DNA of 64,000 bases from VFZN01 sp963709325 (lineage in GTDB: Bacteria; Acidobacteriota; Vicinamibacteria; Vicinamibacterales; UBA2999). The stretch covers positions 682,001 through 746,000 of the forward strand of contig CAVPVV010000003.1 of assembly GCA_963709325.1 (NCBI GenBank). The letters are read 5' to 3'. The translations under genes and the position numbers were made by a program. The notes under the pieces were generated by a model, which was not told where the DNA came from, made no database searches, and saw nothing but the letters and a program-made list of their open reading frames with translations. This document shows, one piece after another, positions 28,362-37,016 of this stretch (positions are counted from its first letter, which is position 1; each line of letters begins with the position of its first letter).

Positions 28362-29990
28362 ATGGCGGACCTCGCGACATTGCAGCGTGGGCGGACGTCG
28401 TTCGAGCAACGGGCGTGGGCCGAATCGTATCGGCTGTTGCAAGACGCCGATCGTAACGCACCGCTCGACGCCGAAGACCTCGAGCGACTGGCGATTGCGG
28501 CCCACCTTTTGGGCCGGGATGACGAGTGCGAAACCGTCACCGCCCGCGCGCATCAGGCCTTCCTCGATCGCGGAGACTGTGAAGGTGCCGCTCGAGCGGC
28601 GTTCTGGCTCGGCTTTTCTCTCATGGAACGAGGCGCGATCGCCCCCGCATCCGGCTGGTTCGTAAGAGCCGGCCGCCTGTTGGATGAGGGGCATGTTGAC
28701 TGCGCCGTCCGAGGCTATCTGCTGATCCCGGTCGCCATCAAGTGCATCGTGCAGGGTGATCCTTCTGCGGCGTACGCCACATTCAGCCAGGCGGCGGAGA
28801 TCGCTCGCCGCTTTGCCGATCGCGATCTAGAGTCGGTGGCCTGCCACGGACGTGGGCGCGCGCTCATCCGCCTCGGACGTATTGCCGAAGGTGTCGCGCT
28901 CCTCGATGAAGCGATGGCCTCGGTGATCGCTGGTGAGGTGACCCCACTCGTGGCCGGCGATGTCTACTGCAGCGTGCTGGAAGGCTGTCAGGAGACGTTC
29001 GATCTGCGGCGCGCGTATGAATGGACGGCCTCGCTTGCGCAGTGGTGCGCGACGCAGCCCGATCTCGTGCGTTATCGCGGCGAATGTCTGCTCTACCGCG
29101 CCGAAGTCCTGCAGCTACGGGGCCAGTGGAACGACGCCGTCCGCGACGCGCAGGGCGCGTGTGAGCTCCTGATCTCGCGGGCGGCGGCGGGAGCGGCGTT
29201 CTATCGGTGCGGCGACATCCATCGACTTCGAGGCGAGTTTACCAAGGCGGAAGAGGCCTACACGCGTGCGCACGAGCGCGGACGTAAGCCGCAGCCAGGA
29301 CTGTCGCTGCTCCGTCTCATTCAAGGTCAGATCGAGACGGCGGCCGCTTCGATCAGAAGCGCTCTCCTCGATACGCAGGAACAGATTAGTCGCGCCAGAA
29401 TCCTGCCAGCAGCCGTCGAGATTCTGCTGGCAGCTCATGATCTCGCTGGCGCGCGGGCGGCTTCTGCAGATTTGTCGGAAATCGCCCTCGCCTTCGGCGC
29501 GCCGCTACTGGACGCAGCGTCCGCGCACGCCACCGGCGCGGTGCTCCTCGCTGACGGCGACATCGAAGCGGCCTCGCCATCGCTGCGGCGGGCGTGCGAG
29601 ACCTGGCGCGAGCTGGAGATGCCGTACGAAGAGGCGCATACGTGCCTGCTGTTGGCCGCCGTCTGCGAACGACGAGGCGATCAGGACGGCCGCCGTCTCG
29701 AGCTCGAAGCCGCGCGACGACGGTTTACGCAGCTCGACGCCGCGCCGTGGCTCGCGCGCATCGCCGAGCAACCGGAGCGCGCCTCGCATCGGCGAATCGG
29801 CTCACTCAGCGAACGCGAGACGCAGGTGCTTCGGCTGCTGGCGGCCGCCAAGACCAATCGCGCTATCGCCGACGAGCTCTTCATCAGCGAAAAAACCGTT
29901 GCCAGGCACGTGAGCAACATCTTCGACAAGCTTGGCGTGTCGAGCCGCACCGGCGCGACCGCCTGGGCGTTCCAGCACAACCTCATCTGA
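28362..29990 (+). CDS. LuxR-family regulator with N-terminal TPR domain
   Basis: 542 residues. Residues about 1-470 are helical tetratricopeptide-like repeats (for example ARAAFWLGFSLMERGAIAPA, YRCGDIHRLRGEFTKAEEAY). The C-terminus is a GerE/LuxR DNA-binding domain: LSERETQVLRLLAAAKTNRA, IADELFISEKTVARHVSNIF and DKLGVSSRTGA. There is no AAA/MalT ATPase, so it is a TPR-only relative of the LAL group. It probably activates the downstream flavoprotein gene 108 bases away, separated by a strong hairpin. That target is inferred from position only. No clear ribosome site precedes the ATG. Confidence 0.87.
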   Translation: MADLATLQRGRTSFEQRAWAESYRLLQDADRNAPLDAEDLERLAIAAHLLGRDDECETVTARAHQAFLDRGDCEGAARAAFWLGFSLMERGAIAPASGWFVRAGRLLDEGHVDCAVRGYLLIPVAIKCIVQGDPSAAYATFSQAAEIARRFADRDLESVACHGRGRALIRLGRIAEGVALLDEAMASVIAGEVTPLVAGDVYCSVLEGCQETFDLRRAYEWTASLAQWCATQPDLVRYRGECLLYRAEVLQLRGQWNDAVRDAQGACELLISRAAAGAAFYRCGDIHRLRGEFTKAEEAYTRAHERGRKPQPGLSLLRLIQGQIETAAASIRSALLDTQEQISRARILPAAVEILLAAHDLAGARAASADLSEIALAFGAPLLDAASAHATGAVLLADGDIEAASPSLRRACETWRELEMPYEEAHTCLLLAAVCERRGDQDGRRLELEAARRRFTQLDAAPWLARIAEQPERASHRRIGSLSERETQVLRLLAAAKTNRAIADELFISEKTVARHVSNIFDKLGVSSRTGATAWAFQHNLI

Positions 29991-30002
29991 GGCGTACGAA
30001 GA

Positions 30003-30038
30003 AATACCCAATTTCAAAGCTACGCGAATTTGGGTATT
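30003..30038. terminator. Hairpin between luxR-type gene and flavoprotein gene
   Basis: AATACCCAA (30003-30011) pairs with TTGGGTATT (30030-30038), and after one mismatch three more pairs close a ten-base loop. It starts 13 bases after the LuxR-type stop. There is no T-run, so it may be a weak terminator or a palindromic operator for the flavoprotein gene at 30098. Confidence 0.5.
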
Positions 30039-30097
30039 CCGTCTGATGTCAGCGCCTCCGGCCTCCGGTAACGTCAGTGTCGACGCGGAGGCTCCAG

Positions 30098-31318
30098 ATG
30101 TACGATGCCATCATCGTCGGCGCGCGGTGTGCGGGCTCGCCGACCGCCATGCTCCTGGCGCGGCAGGGGTTCAAGGTCCTGCTCGTCGACCGAGCAACCT
30201 TTCCGAGCGACACGATCTCGACGCACATCCTCTGGCCCCACGGCGCCGAGATCCTGGCGCGGTGGGGTCTCCTCGGCTCGCTGGCGGCGACAGGCGCACC
30301 ACCGATCTGCCGGCCGATGACGTTCGATGTCGGCCCATTCGCCCTTCGGGGCACCATTCCCGATGCGAACGATGGCCTGGGCGGATTTTGTCCCCGCCGC
30401 CAGGTGCTCGACAGCCTCCTGCTGCATGCGGCGGCTGAAGCCGGCGTCGACGTTCGGGAAGGCTTCGCCGTCGACGAACTGCTGGTGGCCGGCGACAGCG
30501 TCGTTGGCGTTCGAGGCCATGGCAGAGATGCCAAGCGCGTCGAGGAGCGCGCCCGAATTGTGATTGGCGCCGACGGCGTGAACTCCTTCGTCGCACGAGC
30601 AGTGCAAGCTGCGGAGTACGACGTGCGACCGATCGCGGCCTGCGCCTACTACTCGTACTTCAGCGGCGTCCGGCAAGACGATATCGAGCTGTACGTCCGG
30701 GACCACCACGCTTTCGGTGGCGCGCCTACCAACGATGGTCTCCACCTCGTGATGGTGAACTGGCCGGCCGGGGACTTTCCGGCCGTGCGCGCCGACATTG
30801 AGGGTTACGTCTGGCGGGCGCTCGAGTCCGCACCCGACTTCGCGGCTCGCGTGCGCGAGGGCCGTCGCGAAGAAAAGTGGTACGGCACGGCGGGCGTGCC
30901 CGGCTACTTCCGCAAGTCGTATGGCAAAGGATGGGCGCTCGTCGGCGACGCGAGCTACGACAGAGATCCGATTACCGCGCAAGGCATCAGCGACGCATTC
31001 ATCGAGGCCGAGATGCTTGCGACGAACCTCAGCACGGTGTGGTCGGGCGCCGGTACGCTCGACGACGGATTGGCGGCCCACGAAGCGGCGCGCAACGAAC
31101 GCGTGCGGCCGATGTACGAGTTCACCAGTCAGCTCGCGGCACTCGAGCCCGCTCCGCAAGAGATGCGGGCCCTCTTCGGCGCGCTGCATGGCAACCAGGA
31201 CGCCACCAACGCCTTTCTATCGGCGATAACCGGCGCCATTCCGCTGCCCGATTTCATGTCGAAGGAGAACCTCGGCCGCATCATGGCCGCCGCGAAAGGT
31301 GTGGAGTTCCAGAGATGA
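30098..31318 (+). CDS. FAD-dependent oxidoreductase, geranylgeranyl-reductase/PHBH-like
   Basis: About 406 residues from the ATG at 30098 with GGAGG seven bases upstream. MYDAIIVGARCAGSPTAMLLARQGFKVLLVD is the dinucleotide-binding fold, with GARCAG replacing the usual GxGxxG. FPSDTISTHILWPHGAEIL is the family's substrate segment, IGADGVNSFVARA the DG motif, and ALVGDASYDRDPITAQGISDAFIEAEML the GD motif that contacts the FAD ribityl chain. Such enzymes hydroxylate, halogenate or reduce lipophilic substrates. The substrate is unknown. The small NIPSNAP-like gene follows after 25 bases. Confidence 0.9.
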   Translation: MYDAIIVGARCAGSPTAMLLARQGFKVLLVDRATFPSDTISTHILWPHGAEILARWGLLGSLAATGAPPICRPMTFDVGPFALRGTIPDANDGLGGFCPRRQVLDSLLLHAAAEAGVDVREGFAVDELLVAGDSVVGVRGHGRDAKRVEERARIVIGADGVNSFVARAVQAAEYDVRPIAACAYYSYFSGVRQDDIELYVRDHHAFGGAPTNDGLHLVMVNWPAGDFPAVRADIEGYVWRALESAPDFAARVREGRREEKWYGTAGVPGYFRKSYGKGWALVGDASYDRDPITAQGISDAFIEAEMLATNLSTVWSGAGTLDDGLAAHEAARNERVRPMYEFTSQLAALEPAPQEMRALFGALHGNQDATNAFLSAITGAIPLPDFMSKENLGRIMAAAKGVEFQR

Positions 31319-31343
31319 ACGACGATGTGAGAGGAGCGATGTC

Positions 31344-31643
31344 ATGTACGTGATCCGTGAGGTCCTCAACTGCAAGCCCGGGAAGGTCCGCCAGATGGTG
31401 GAAAAGTTCAGACAGATCTCGATAGTGCTGAAAGAAATGGGGCACGAGCCGATGCGCCTCCTCACAGATGTGACGGGAGAGCCCTATTGGACCATCATCG
31501 CCGAGGCGAAGGTCGAGAAGATCGACGATTTCTTCGCCATGGAGCAAACCCTCACAGCCAACGACACTCTCCGGGCGACGATGGCTGACTATCACGACCT
31601 TGTGGCGAGCGGCCGGCGGGAAATCTATCGAATTGAGAGCTAG
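31344..31643 (+). CDS. NIPSNAP-like dimeric alpha/beta barrel protein
   Basis: 99 residues from the ATG at 31344, which has GAGGAG upstream. MYVIREVLNCKPGKVRQMVEKFRQIS, then PYWTIIAEAKVEKIDDFFAMEQ and a C-terminal VASGRREIYRIES give the ferredoxin-like strand-helix-strand pattern of NIPSNAP/ABM-type monomers. These usually form dimers that bind or oxidise small hydrophobic molecules. It lies between two flavoprotein genes on the same strand, so a role in the same pathway is plausible but inferred. Confidence 0.72.
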   Translation: MYVIREVLNCKPGKVRQMVEKFRQISIVLKEMGHEPMRLLTDVTGEPYWTIIAEAKVEKIDDFFAMEQTLTANDTLRATMADYHDLVASGRREIYRIES

Positions 31644-31677
31644 CGCTTCCTCCTGAGCTCTGAAAGACGGAGGCCGC

Positions 31678-32790
31678 ATGAACGATCGTCGGATCGGAAC
31701 CGTGGTGATCGGCGGAAGCCAGTCGGGTCTGGCTGTGGGGTATTACCTCAAGCAACGGGATCTGTCGTTCGTGATCCTGGACGAGCACGACCGGATCGGC
31801 GATGCCTGGCGCAAGAGATGGGATTCGCTGCGGCTGTTTACACCCGGCCGTTACGACGGTCTGCCGGGGATGCCGTTTCCGGGATCGCCCTACTCGTATC
31901 CGACCAAGAACGAGACCGCCGATTATCTCGAGGCCTATGCCCGCGAGTTCGAGCTGCCTTTTCGCGCCGGCGTCAGGGTCGAGAGACTGTCCAAAGCCGA
32001 GAATCGATTCGAAGTGAGGTGGGGCGAGCACACGCTGTTCGCCGACAACGTCGTCGTCGCGACCGGCGCGTTTCACAGTCCGAGGATTCCCGCATTCGCG
32101 CGCGAGCTGCCTGAGAGCATCGTCCAGCTCCATTCCAAGGAGTACCGCAACCCATCTCAAATTCAGCAAGGAGCAGTGCTCATAGTGGGCGCCGGGAACT
32201 CCGGGGCGGAGATCGCGGTCGAGCTCGCTCCCCATCACAAGACATGGCTATCCGGCCCGGACACGGGGCAGGAACCCGCCCGAGCCGGAAGTCATCTCGA
32301 TCACCTGATCACGCCCGTCATGTGGTTAGTGGCGACGCGGTTGACGGTAAAGACGGCGCTTGGACGGAAGTTCCGCGACCACTTCATTGACCCCCCTCGT
32401 GGGATCCCTCTGGGCCGGGTGCGACGAAAGGATTTTGCCCCTGCAGGCATCGAACGAGTGCCGCGAGTGACAGGCGTGATGAACGGACGTCCCGTCCTCG
32501 AGGACGGAAGGCAGCTCGAGGTATCGAACGTCATCTGGTGCACAGGATTCACATGCGATTACGACTGGATTGACCTCTCACTCCCGACCCACAACGGTGT
32601 TCCCATTCACAATCGGGGCATCGTCGACTCATGTCCAGGGCTCTACTTCGTCGGGCTCCTTTTCCTCTACTCGCTGAGCTCGGCGCTGTTGGGCGGCGTG
32701 GGACGCGATGCCAAGCACATCGTCGAGCACATCGTTTCAACGCGGCCCACCGGATGGGGTAGCGAACGAGCGCAGAGGATGGCTCGATAA
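31678..32790 (+). CDS. Flavin-containing monooxygenase-like protein (CzcO/YUCCA type)
   Basis: 370 residues, with GGAGG before the ATG. Two Rossmann motifs are seen: TVVIGGSQSGLAVGYYLKQR for FAD near the start and VLIVGAGNSGAEIAVELA for NADPH near residue 163. WRKRWDSLRLFTPGRYDGLPG is the conserved FAD-contact segment of this family, and VVVATGAFHSPRIP is the ATG motif. Bacterial members act as Baeyer-Villiger-like or N-hydroxylating monooxygenases, or are simply annotated as potassium transport/CzcO proteins. The specific role is unknown. It is the last gene of the 30098-32790 run. Confidence 0.9.
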   Translation: MNDRRIGTVVIGGSQSGLAVGYYLKQRDLSFVILDEHDRIGDAWRKRWDSLRLFTPGRYDGLPGMPFPGSPYSYPTKNETADYLEAYAREFELPFRAGVRVERLSKAENRFEVRWGEHTLFADNVVVATGAFHSPRIPAFARELPESIVQLHSKEYRNPSQIQQGAVLIVGAGNSGAEIAVELAPHHKTWLSGPDTGQEPARAGSHLDHLITPVMWLVATRLTVKTALGRKFRDHFIDPPRGIPLGRVRRKDFAPAGIERVPRVTGVMNGRPVLEDGRQLEVSNVIWCTGFTCDYDWIDLSLPTHNGVPIHNRGIVDSCPGLYFVGLLFLYSLSSALLGGVGRDAKHIVEHIVSTRPTGWGSERAQRMAR

Positions 32791-32906
32791 TGAGCCCGAA
32801 TTGTCAAGACCAATCGCGAATATGAAATCGCTCGATCTCGCTTACAACCGATTGCAGAACGCAATCAGAACCGCGCGGATGCGCCGCGTGAGGAAAGGGA
32901 AGCGGT

Positions 32907-33437
32907 ATGGCCAGGCTCGTGTTCGGAATGAACCAGTCACTGGACGGCTACGTGGACCATATGGCGTTTGCGCCAAGCCCCACGCTCTTCCGCCACTTCA
33001 TCGAGGAGGCTCAGGGCCAGGCGGGCAGTATCTACGGTCGCCAAATGTATGAGGTCATGCGTTACTGGGACGACGATCATCCTGAATGGGATGCAGCGGA
33101 ACACGCCTTCGCGGCGGCGTGGCGGAAGCAGCCGAAATGGGTCGTCTCTCGCTCGTTGAAGTCGGTCGGCCCCAACGCCAGGCTGGTCGAGGATGATCTT
33201 GAGGGCGCGATCCGCGAGCTGAAGGCCGAGCGCGACGGGGAGATCGAAGTTGCTGGTCCGGACTTGGCGCACAGACTGACCGAACTTGGCCTGATCGATG
33301 AGTATCGAATCTACCTGCACCCCGTCGTGCTTGGTCACGGCAAGCCATATTTCGCCGGGCCTCGGCCGCCGCTCCGCCTTATGGCCAATGATCGGATTGG
33401 CGAGGATGTGATCCGGTTGGCCTACGTTCCTGCTTAA
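32907..33437 (+). CDS. Dihydrofolate reductase/RibD C-terminal family protein
   Basis: 176 residues, ATG at 32907 after GAGGAAAGGGAAG. MARLVFGMNQSLDGYVDHMAF, SIYGRQMYEVMRYWDDD and the C-terminal HRLTELGLIDEYRIYLHPVVLGHGKPYF are the family motifs. FAGPRPPLRLM follows as expected. The leader and first 24 codons are duplicated in the scar at 25264. This is the complete copy. Relatives of this length are often next to ArsR or AHSA1 genes. Here the neighbours on the right are toxin and repeat remnants. Confidence 0.9.
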   Translation: MARLVFGMNQSLDGYVDHMAFAPSPTLFRHFIEEAQGQAGSIYGRQMYEVMRYWDDDHPEWDAAEHAFAAAWRKQPKWVVSRSLKSVGPNARLVEDDLEGAIRELKAERDGEIEVAGPDLAHRLTELGLIDEYRIYLHPVVLGHGKPYFAGPRPPLRLMANDRIGEDVIRLAYVPA

Positions 33438-33501
33438 TCTCGAGACTCGCCGGATGGAAATCGCCGCTGAGTCTGGTCTTGGGACGACGTTGGCCCGACA
33501 C

Positions 33502-33532
33502 TGTCACCCATGTCTCCGGAATGACGTGTTAC
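33502..33532. repeat. Possible IS481-type terminal sequence
   Basis: TGTCACCCATGTCTCCGGA followed by a partial second TGTTAC resembles the end repeats of some IS481-like elements. A related sequence lies at 49936-49955. No transposase is nearby, so this would be a solo end. The assignment is from memory of such ends and is tentative. Confidence 0.35.
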
Positions 33533-33533
33533 G

Positions 33534-33641
33534 TTGTACATCGCCCTGGCCGAAGCGCTCGATGCGCCGATGGTCACCTGCGACGCGCCGCTCGGCAGAG
33601 CCCCAGGTCACCGGGCGCGCATCGAAGTGATTGCGTCGTAA
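33534..33641 (+). pseudogene. C-terminal remnant of a PIN-domain (VapC-like) toxin
   Basis: Thirty-five codons then TAA: LYIALAEALDAPMVTCDAPL, then GRAPGHRARIEVIAS. This is the last helix-strand of VapC toxins, including the TCDxxLxRAPGH segment that carries an active-site acidic residue. The N-terminal two-thirds is absent and is replaced by the IS-like sequence, so it cannot be active. No antitoxin is visible. Confidence 0.7.
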
Positions 33642-33655
33642 TTTGCGGAGGCCTC

Positions 33656-33845
33656 ATGCGCGAACAGGTGATCCAGGTCGTCGAGCAGTACATCGCCATT
33701 CTCACTGGCAGATCAACGACTTACGTTGTGGAAGTCCGATAGTTCTAAATGGCTGAAACTGTAAGTCGCTGACACGATGTGGCTTAGGAGCTGGCTCGCG
33801 GCATTGGACGATTTCCGCAACTGGTTGATTCGAGAAGCGGCGTAG
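33656..33845 (+). repeat. tRNA-Asn-linked dispersed repeat, copy B, after a gene stub
   Basis: 33656-33709 encodes MREQVIQVVEQYIAILTG, which looks like the first helix of an NTF2/SnoaL-type protein and is cut by the repeat. The repeat itself starts at 33711: 33711-33741 matches copy A, and an inverted version of its core (GTAAGTCGCTGA) follows at 33761. From 33792 a short frame WLAALDDFRNWLIREAA ends in TAG at 33845, the same peptide as in copy C. The copy lacks the tRNA-derived middle. Confidence 0.65.
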
Positions 33846-33879
33846 ATTGCCTGCGCCGGCGCGCACGTTACACTGCATC

Positions 33880-36321
33880 GTGCCAACTCTTCCGGCGGGA
33901 ACTCGACTTGGACCGTACGAGATCCTGTCGACGCTCGGCGCTGGAGGAATGGGCGTCGTCTATCGTGCTCTCGACCCGCGCCTCGGGCGCCAGGTCGCGA
34001 TCAAGCTGCTGCCTGAGGAGACGGCCGCGGACCCACAGTCGCGCGAGCGCCTCCGTCGCGAGGCGATGGCAGTCGCGGCGATCGATCACCCCTACATCTG
34101 CAAGATCTTCGAGATTGGCGAGCACGGCCAGGCGCTCTTTCTCGTGATGGAGTACGTCTCCGGCGAGACGCTGGACGACAAGCTGCGCGCCGGCCGGCTG
34201 CCGTTGCCGGAGGCGCTGCGGCTGGCCGGGGAGGTCGCCGAAGCGCTCCAGGAGGCGCACGGCCGCCGATTTCTCCATCGGGACCTGAAGTCGGCCAACG
34301 TCATGGTGACCGATCATGGTCACGTGAAGGTCATGGACTTCGGTCTCGCCAAGCGTCTCGACGCGGTGACCGCCGGAGACCAGCCGACGGTCGATTCCGT
34401 CGGACAGTTGACCGTGCAGGGCGGGATCCTCGGCACGCCCGCGTACATGTCGCCCGAACAGGTGAAGGGCGGTCCACTCGACGCGCGCTCCGATCTGTTC
34501 TCCTTCGGCGTGATGCTCGCGGAGATGATCTCGGGGAAGCATCCATTCCGCCACGCGTCGGTCGGCGAGACCCTCGCCGCCGTGCTCCACGAGCCGCCCG
34601 ACCTCGGTAGTGCCGCGCCGCCGGCGGTTGCGGCGGTGGTCCGGCGGCTGTTGGAGAAGGATCGCGAGGCGCGCTACGCGTCTGCGGCGGAGGTCCGTGC
34701 CGACCTCGCCACGCTGCTGTCGAAGTCCGGGTCGGGTGACACGCTGACCGTCGCCCCGATCACATCAGCGGTCACGTCGCCGTCTTCGGCCCTGCCCTCG
34801 TCTGCGGCGCCGGCCGTGGAACCGGCATCGAGCCGGGCACGCCCGCGAGCGTGGTGGGCGGCAGGGGTTGCGGTGCTCGGGATTGGCATTGCCGCCTACC
34901 TGTTCGCCGGTCGGCAGCCTGCGGCTCTGGCCGGCGCCATCCGATCGATCGCCGTGCTGCCGCTCGACAACTACTCCGGCGACACCGCCCAGGACTACTT
35001 CGCCGAAGGGATGACCGACGAGATCACCGCCAACCTGGCCACGATCAGCCAACTCCGCGTCATCTCGCGGGGGTCGACGATGCAGTTCACGGGCAAGGAT
35101 CGTCCGCCGACCCCGGAGATCGGCCGGCGTCTCAACGTGGACGCGGTGATCGAAGGCTCGGTGTCGCGCTCAGGCGAACGCGTCCGGATCACGGCCCAGT
35201 TGATCGACGCACGAGAGGACAAGCATCTCTGGGCGGAGACCTTCGAACGCAGTTCGCGCGACGTCCTGTCGTTGCAGGCGGAACTCGCCGGCGCAATCGC
35301 CAGGGCGATCGACGTGCGGCTGACGCCGACCGAGCGCTCGCGTCTGACGACGGCGAAGGCTGTAAACCCCGATGCCCACGATGCGTATCTGCGCGGGCGT
35401 TTCTTCTTCAACCGCCCCAGCGACGATAACCTCCAGAAGGCCATCGCCCTATACGAAGAAGCGGTCACGCTCAGTCCCGGCTTTTCGCTGGCCTATTCCG
35501 GCCTGTCCGATGCCTATCTGTGGGCTGGCTACAACGAGGGCTTCATCACCGCCGCAGCCGCCCGTCCCAAGGCCAAGGACGCGGCCCAACGCGCCGTCGC
35601 GCTCGACGGTCAGTCCGCCGAGGCGCATACCTCGCTCGCGGTCTTCAAGCTGTTCTACGACTACGATTGGCCCGGATGCGAGCGCGAGTTTCGTCAGGCG
35701 TTCTCGCTGAACCCGAACTACGCGTTCGCGCACGATCAGTTCGGGATGGCGCTCGGCTTCCAGGGACGCTTCTCCGAAGCGATCGCCGAGGGGGCGCGGG
35801 CGATCGAGCTGGACCCGCTGTCGCCGCAGATTCTCGTCGACGCGACGATGCCGTTCATTTTCCAACGTGACGTCAAAGGCGCCAAGGCATTGGCCCGCCG
35901 GGCGATGGAGCTGGATCCTGCCTTCTTCTTCCCGGTAATGGTGGAGGGCTGGGCCGACCTGGACGCCGGACACTACCGTGATGCGCTGCCGGCGCTGAAG
36001 CGCGCCCAGTCGCTGGACGCGCCGCCGTTCGTCACCGCCTACCTGGCCTTCGCCTACGGCCTCGCCGGTGACCGCTCCAGCGCGCTGGCCGAGCTCGCGG
36101 CCCTCCGCAAGATGTCGGCCGACGGGTCGGTCTTGCCCTTCAACCTGGCGCTCGTCAAGCTGGGACTCGGCGATCGAGCCGGAGCGCTCGACGGCCTGGA
36201 GCAGGCCTATGGCACGAACTCGCAGCTGATGCCGTGGATTGGCTACGACACCATGTTCGACACGCTGCGCTCCGAGCCACGTTTCAACGCCCTTCTTAAA
36301 AAGGTCAATCTCGAGCGATAA
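33880..36321 (+). CDS. Ser/Thr protein kinase with TolB-like and TPR domains
   Basis: About 813 residues. I prefer the GTG at 33880 (VPTLPAGTRLGPYEIL) to a TTG at 33847. Residues about 10-275 are a PknB-type kinase: LGAGGMGVVYRA glycine loop, VAIKLL lysine, HRDLKSANVM catalytic loop, DFGLAKRL and GTPAYMSPEQVKGG. One membrane helix follows near residue 335 (AWWAAGVAVLGIGIAAYLFAG). The outside part starts with IRSIAVLPLDNYSGD, a TolB-like/FlgO-type region with VDAVIEGSVSRSGERVRITAQL, and ends with about six TPRs. This layout is frequent in Acidobacteriota and suggests signalling from an external protein contact. Confidence 0.92.
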   Translation: MPTLPAGTRLGPYEILSTLGAGGMGVVYRALDPRLGRQVAIKLLPEETAADPQSRERLRREAMAVAAIDHPYICKIFEIGEHGQALFLVMEYVSGETLDDKLRAGRLPLPEALRLAGEVAEALQEAHGRRFLHRDLKSANVMVTDHGHVKVMDFGLAKRLDAVTAGDQPTVDSVGQLTVQGGILGTPAYMSPEQVKGGPLDARSDLFSFGVMLAEMISGKHPFRHASVGETLAAVLHEPPDLGSAAPPAVAAVVRRLLEKDREARYASAAEVRADLATLLSKSGSGDTLTVAPITSAVTSPSSALPSSAAPAVEPASSRARPRAWWAAGVAVLGIGIAAYLFAGRQPAALAGAIRSIAVLPLDNYSGDTAQDYFAEGMTDEITANLATISQLRVISRGSTMQFTGKDRPPTPEIGRRLNVDAVIEGSVSRSGERVRITAQLIDAREDKHLWAETFERSSRDVLSLQAELAGAIARAIDVRLTPTERSRLTTAKAVNPDAHDAYLRGRFFFNRPSDDNLQKAIALYEEAVTLSPGFSLAYSGLSDAYLWAGYNEGFITAAAARPKAKDAAQRAVALDGQSAEAHTSLAVFKLFYDYDWPGCEREFRQAFSLNPNYAFAHDQFGMALGFQGRFSEAIAEGARAIELDPLSPQILVDATMPFIFQRDVKGAKALARRAMELDPAFFFPVMVEGWADLDAGHYRDALPALKRAQSLDAPPFVTAYLAFAYGLAGDRSSALAELAALRKMSADGSVLPFNLALVKLGLGDRAGALDGLEQAYGTNSQLMPWIGYDTMFDTLRSEPRFNALLKKVNLER

Positions 36322-36625
36322 CGCGCGATCTTTTTCCGCTTGGCGCGTTCATTGGTCTGCTCGCGCACCCGCTCAACCGTCCGCAATGCTGCCTTGCGTC
36401 GCTCCGCCGACTAGAAGTCACCGACGAAATCAGGTCGATCTTCTCGTCGAGGGAGATGTCGGACGCCATCATCTGGAAGATTTCGGGAACAAAGGACGAG
36501 GCAATACGAAGCCAGACGGCCCGAGCGAGCTCCGCCTTCGATCGAAGTGGTAGTGCAGGAGGGCCTTATTTACGCCTGCCTGATCGGCGATCTCCTGCAT
36601 GCGCGCGCCGTCGATGCCGCGCCAA
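36322..36625 (-). pseudogene. TetR-family regulator remnant
   Basis: Aligns with the intact TetR gene between about 45018 and 45400: matching pieces include the CGCGATCTTTTTCCGCTTGG tail, the CGTCGCTCCGCCGA segment and the DNA-binding region (ACQADQAGVNK type). About 80 bases are missing in the middle, at 36437, and both ends are truncated. The start codon and the C-terminus are gone, so it is dead. It shows that a TetR-type locus was once duplicated here. Confidence 0.8.
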
Positions 36626-36799
36626 CGAAGATCTCGGTTTCAAGGTTTGCCACGGGTCATCCATGGAGTCCCACTCTTGTACTGTATTGCGCAAGCCCAT
36701 CCAGGTCTGTTCACACTTGGACAGCGCGGGTTGACCAAGTGGCGCACACTTGCGGCCACTCCAGGGGACAGGGGTCCGAGGACCCGGAGGTCTGATCTC

Positions 36800-36956
36800 A
36801 TGCGCGCGCCGCTGATTTTGCCAATATTCGGGACCGCACTCAGGGCCTGGTGGGCTGACGATGCACCTCGCCTCGGCGCGTCGCTTGCCTACTACACGCT
36901 GTTTGCGATCGCGCCAGTACCTGCTCGTCGCCACCGCGATCGCGGGGATGGTCTAA
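36800..36956 (+). pseudogene. N-terminal fragment of a YihY/BrkB membrane protein
   Basis: An ATG at 36800 with GGAGG upstream encodes ILPIFGTALRAWWADDAP, then RLGASLAYYTLFAIAPV, the conserved start of YihY/BrkB-type inner membrane proteins. A single-base shift near 36918 then moves the expected LLVATAIAGMV into the next frame, where it ends in TAA at 36956. The remaining 200 or more residues are absent. Confidence 0.72.
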
Positions 36957-37016
36957 TCATTCGCTGAACAGCAGGACCTCGTCGCGCTCAGCGAGGCGAC
37001 TTGAGGAGAGTGGGAC

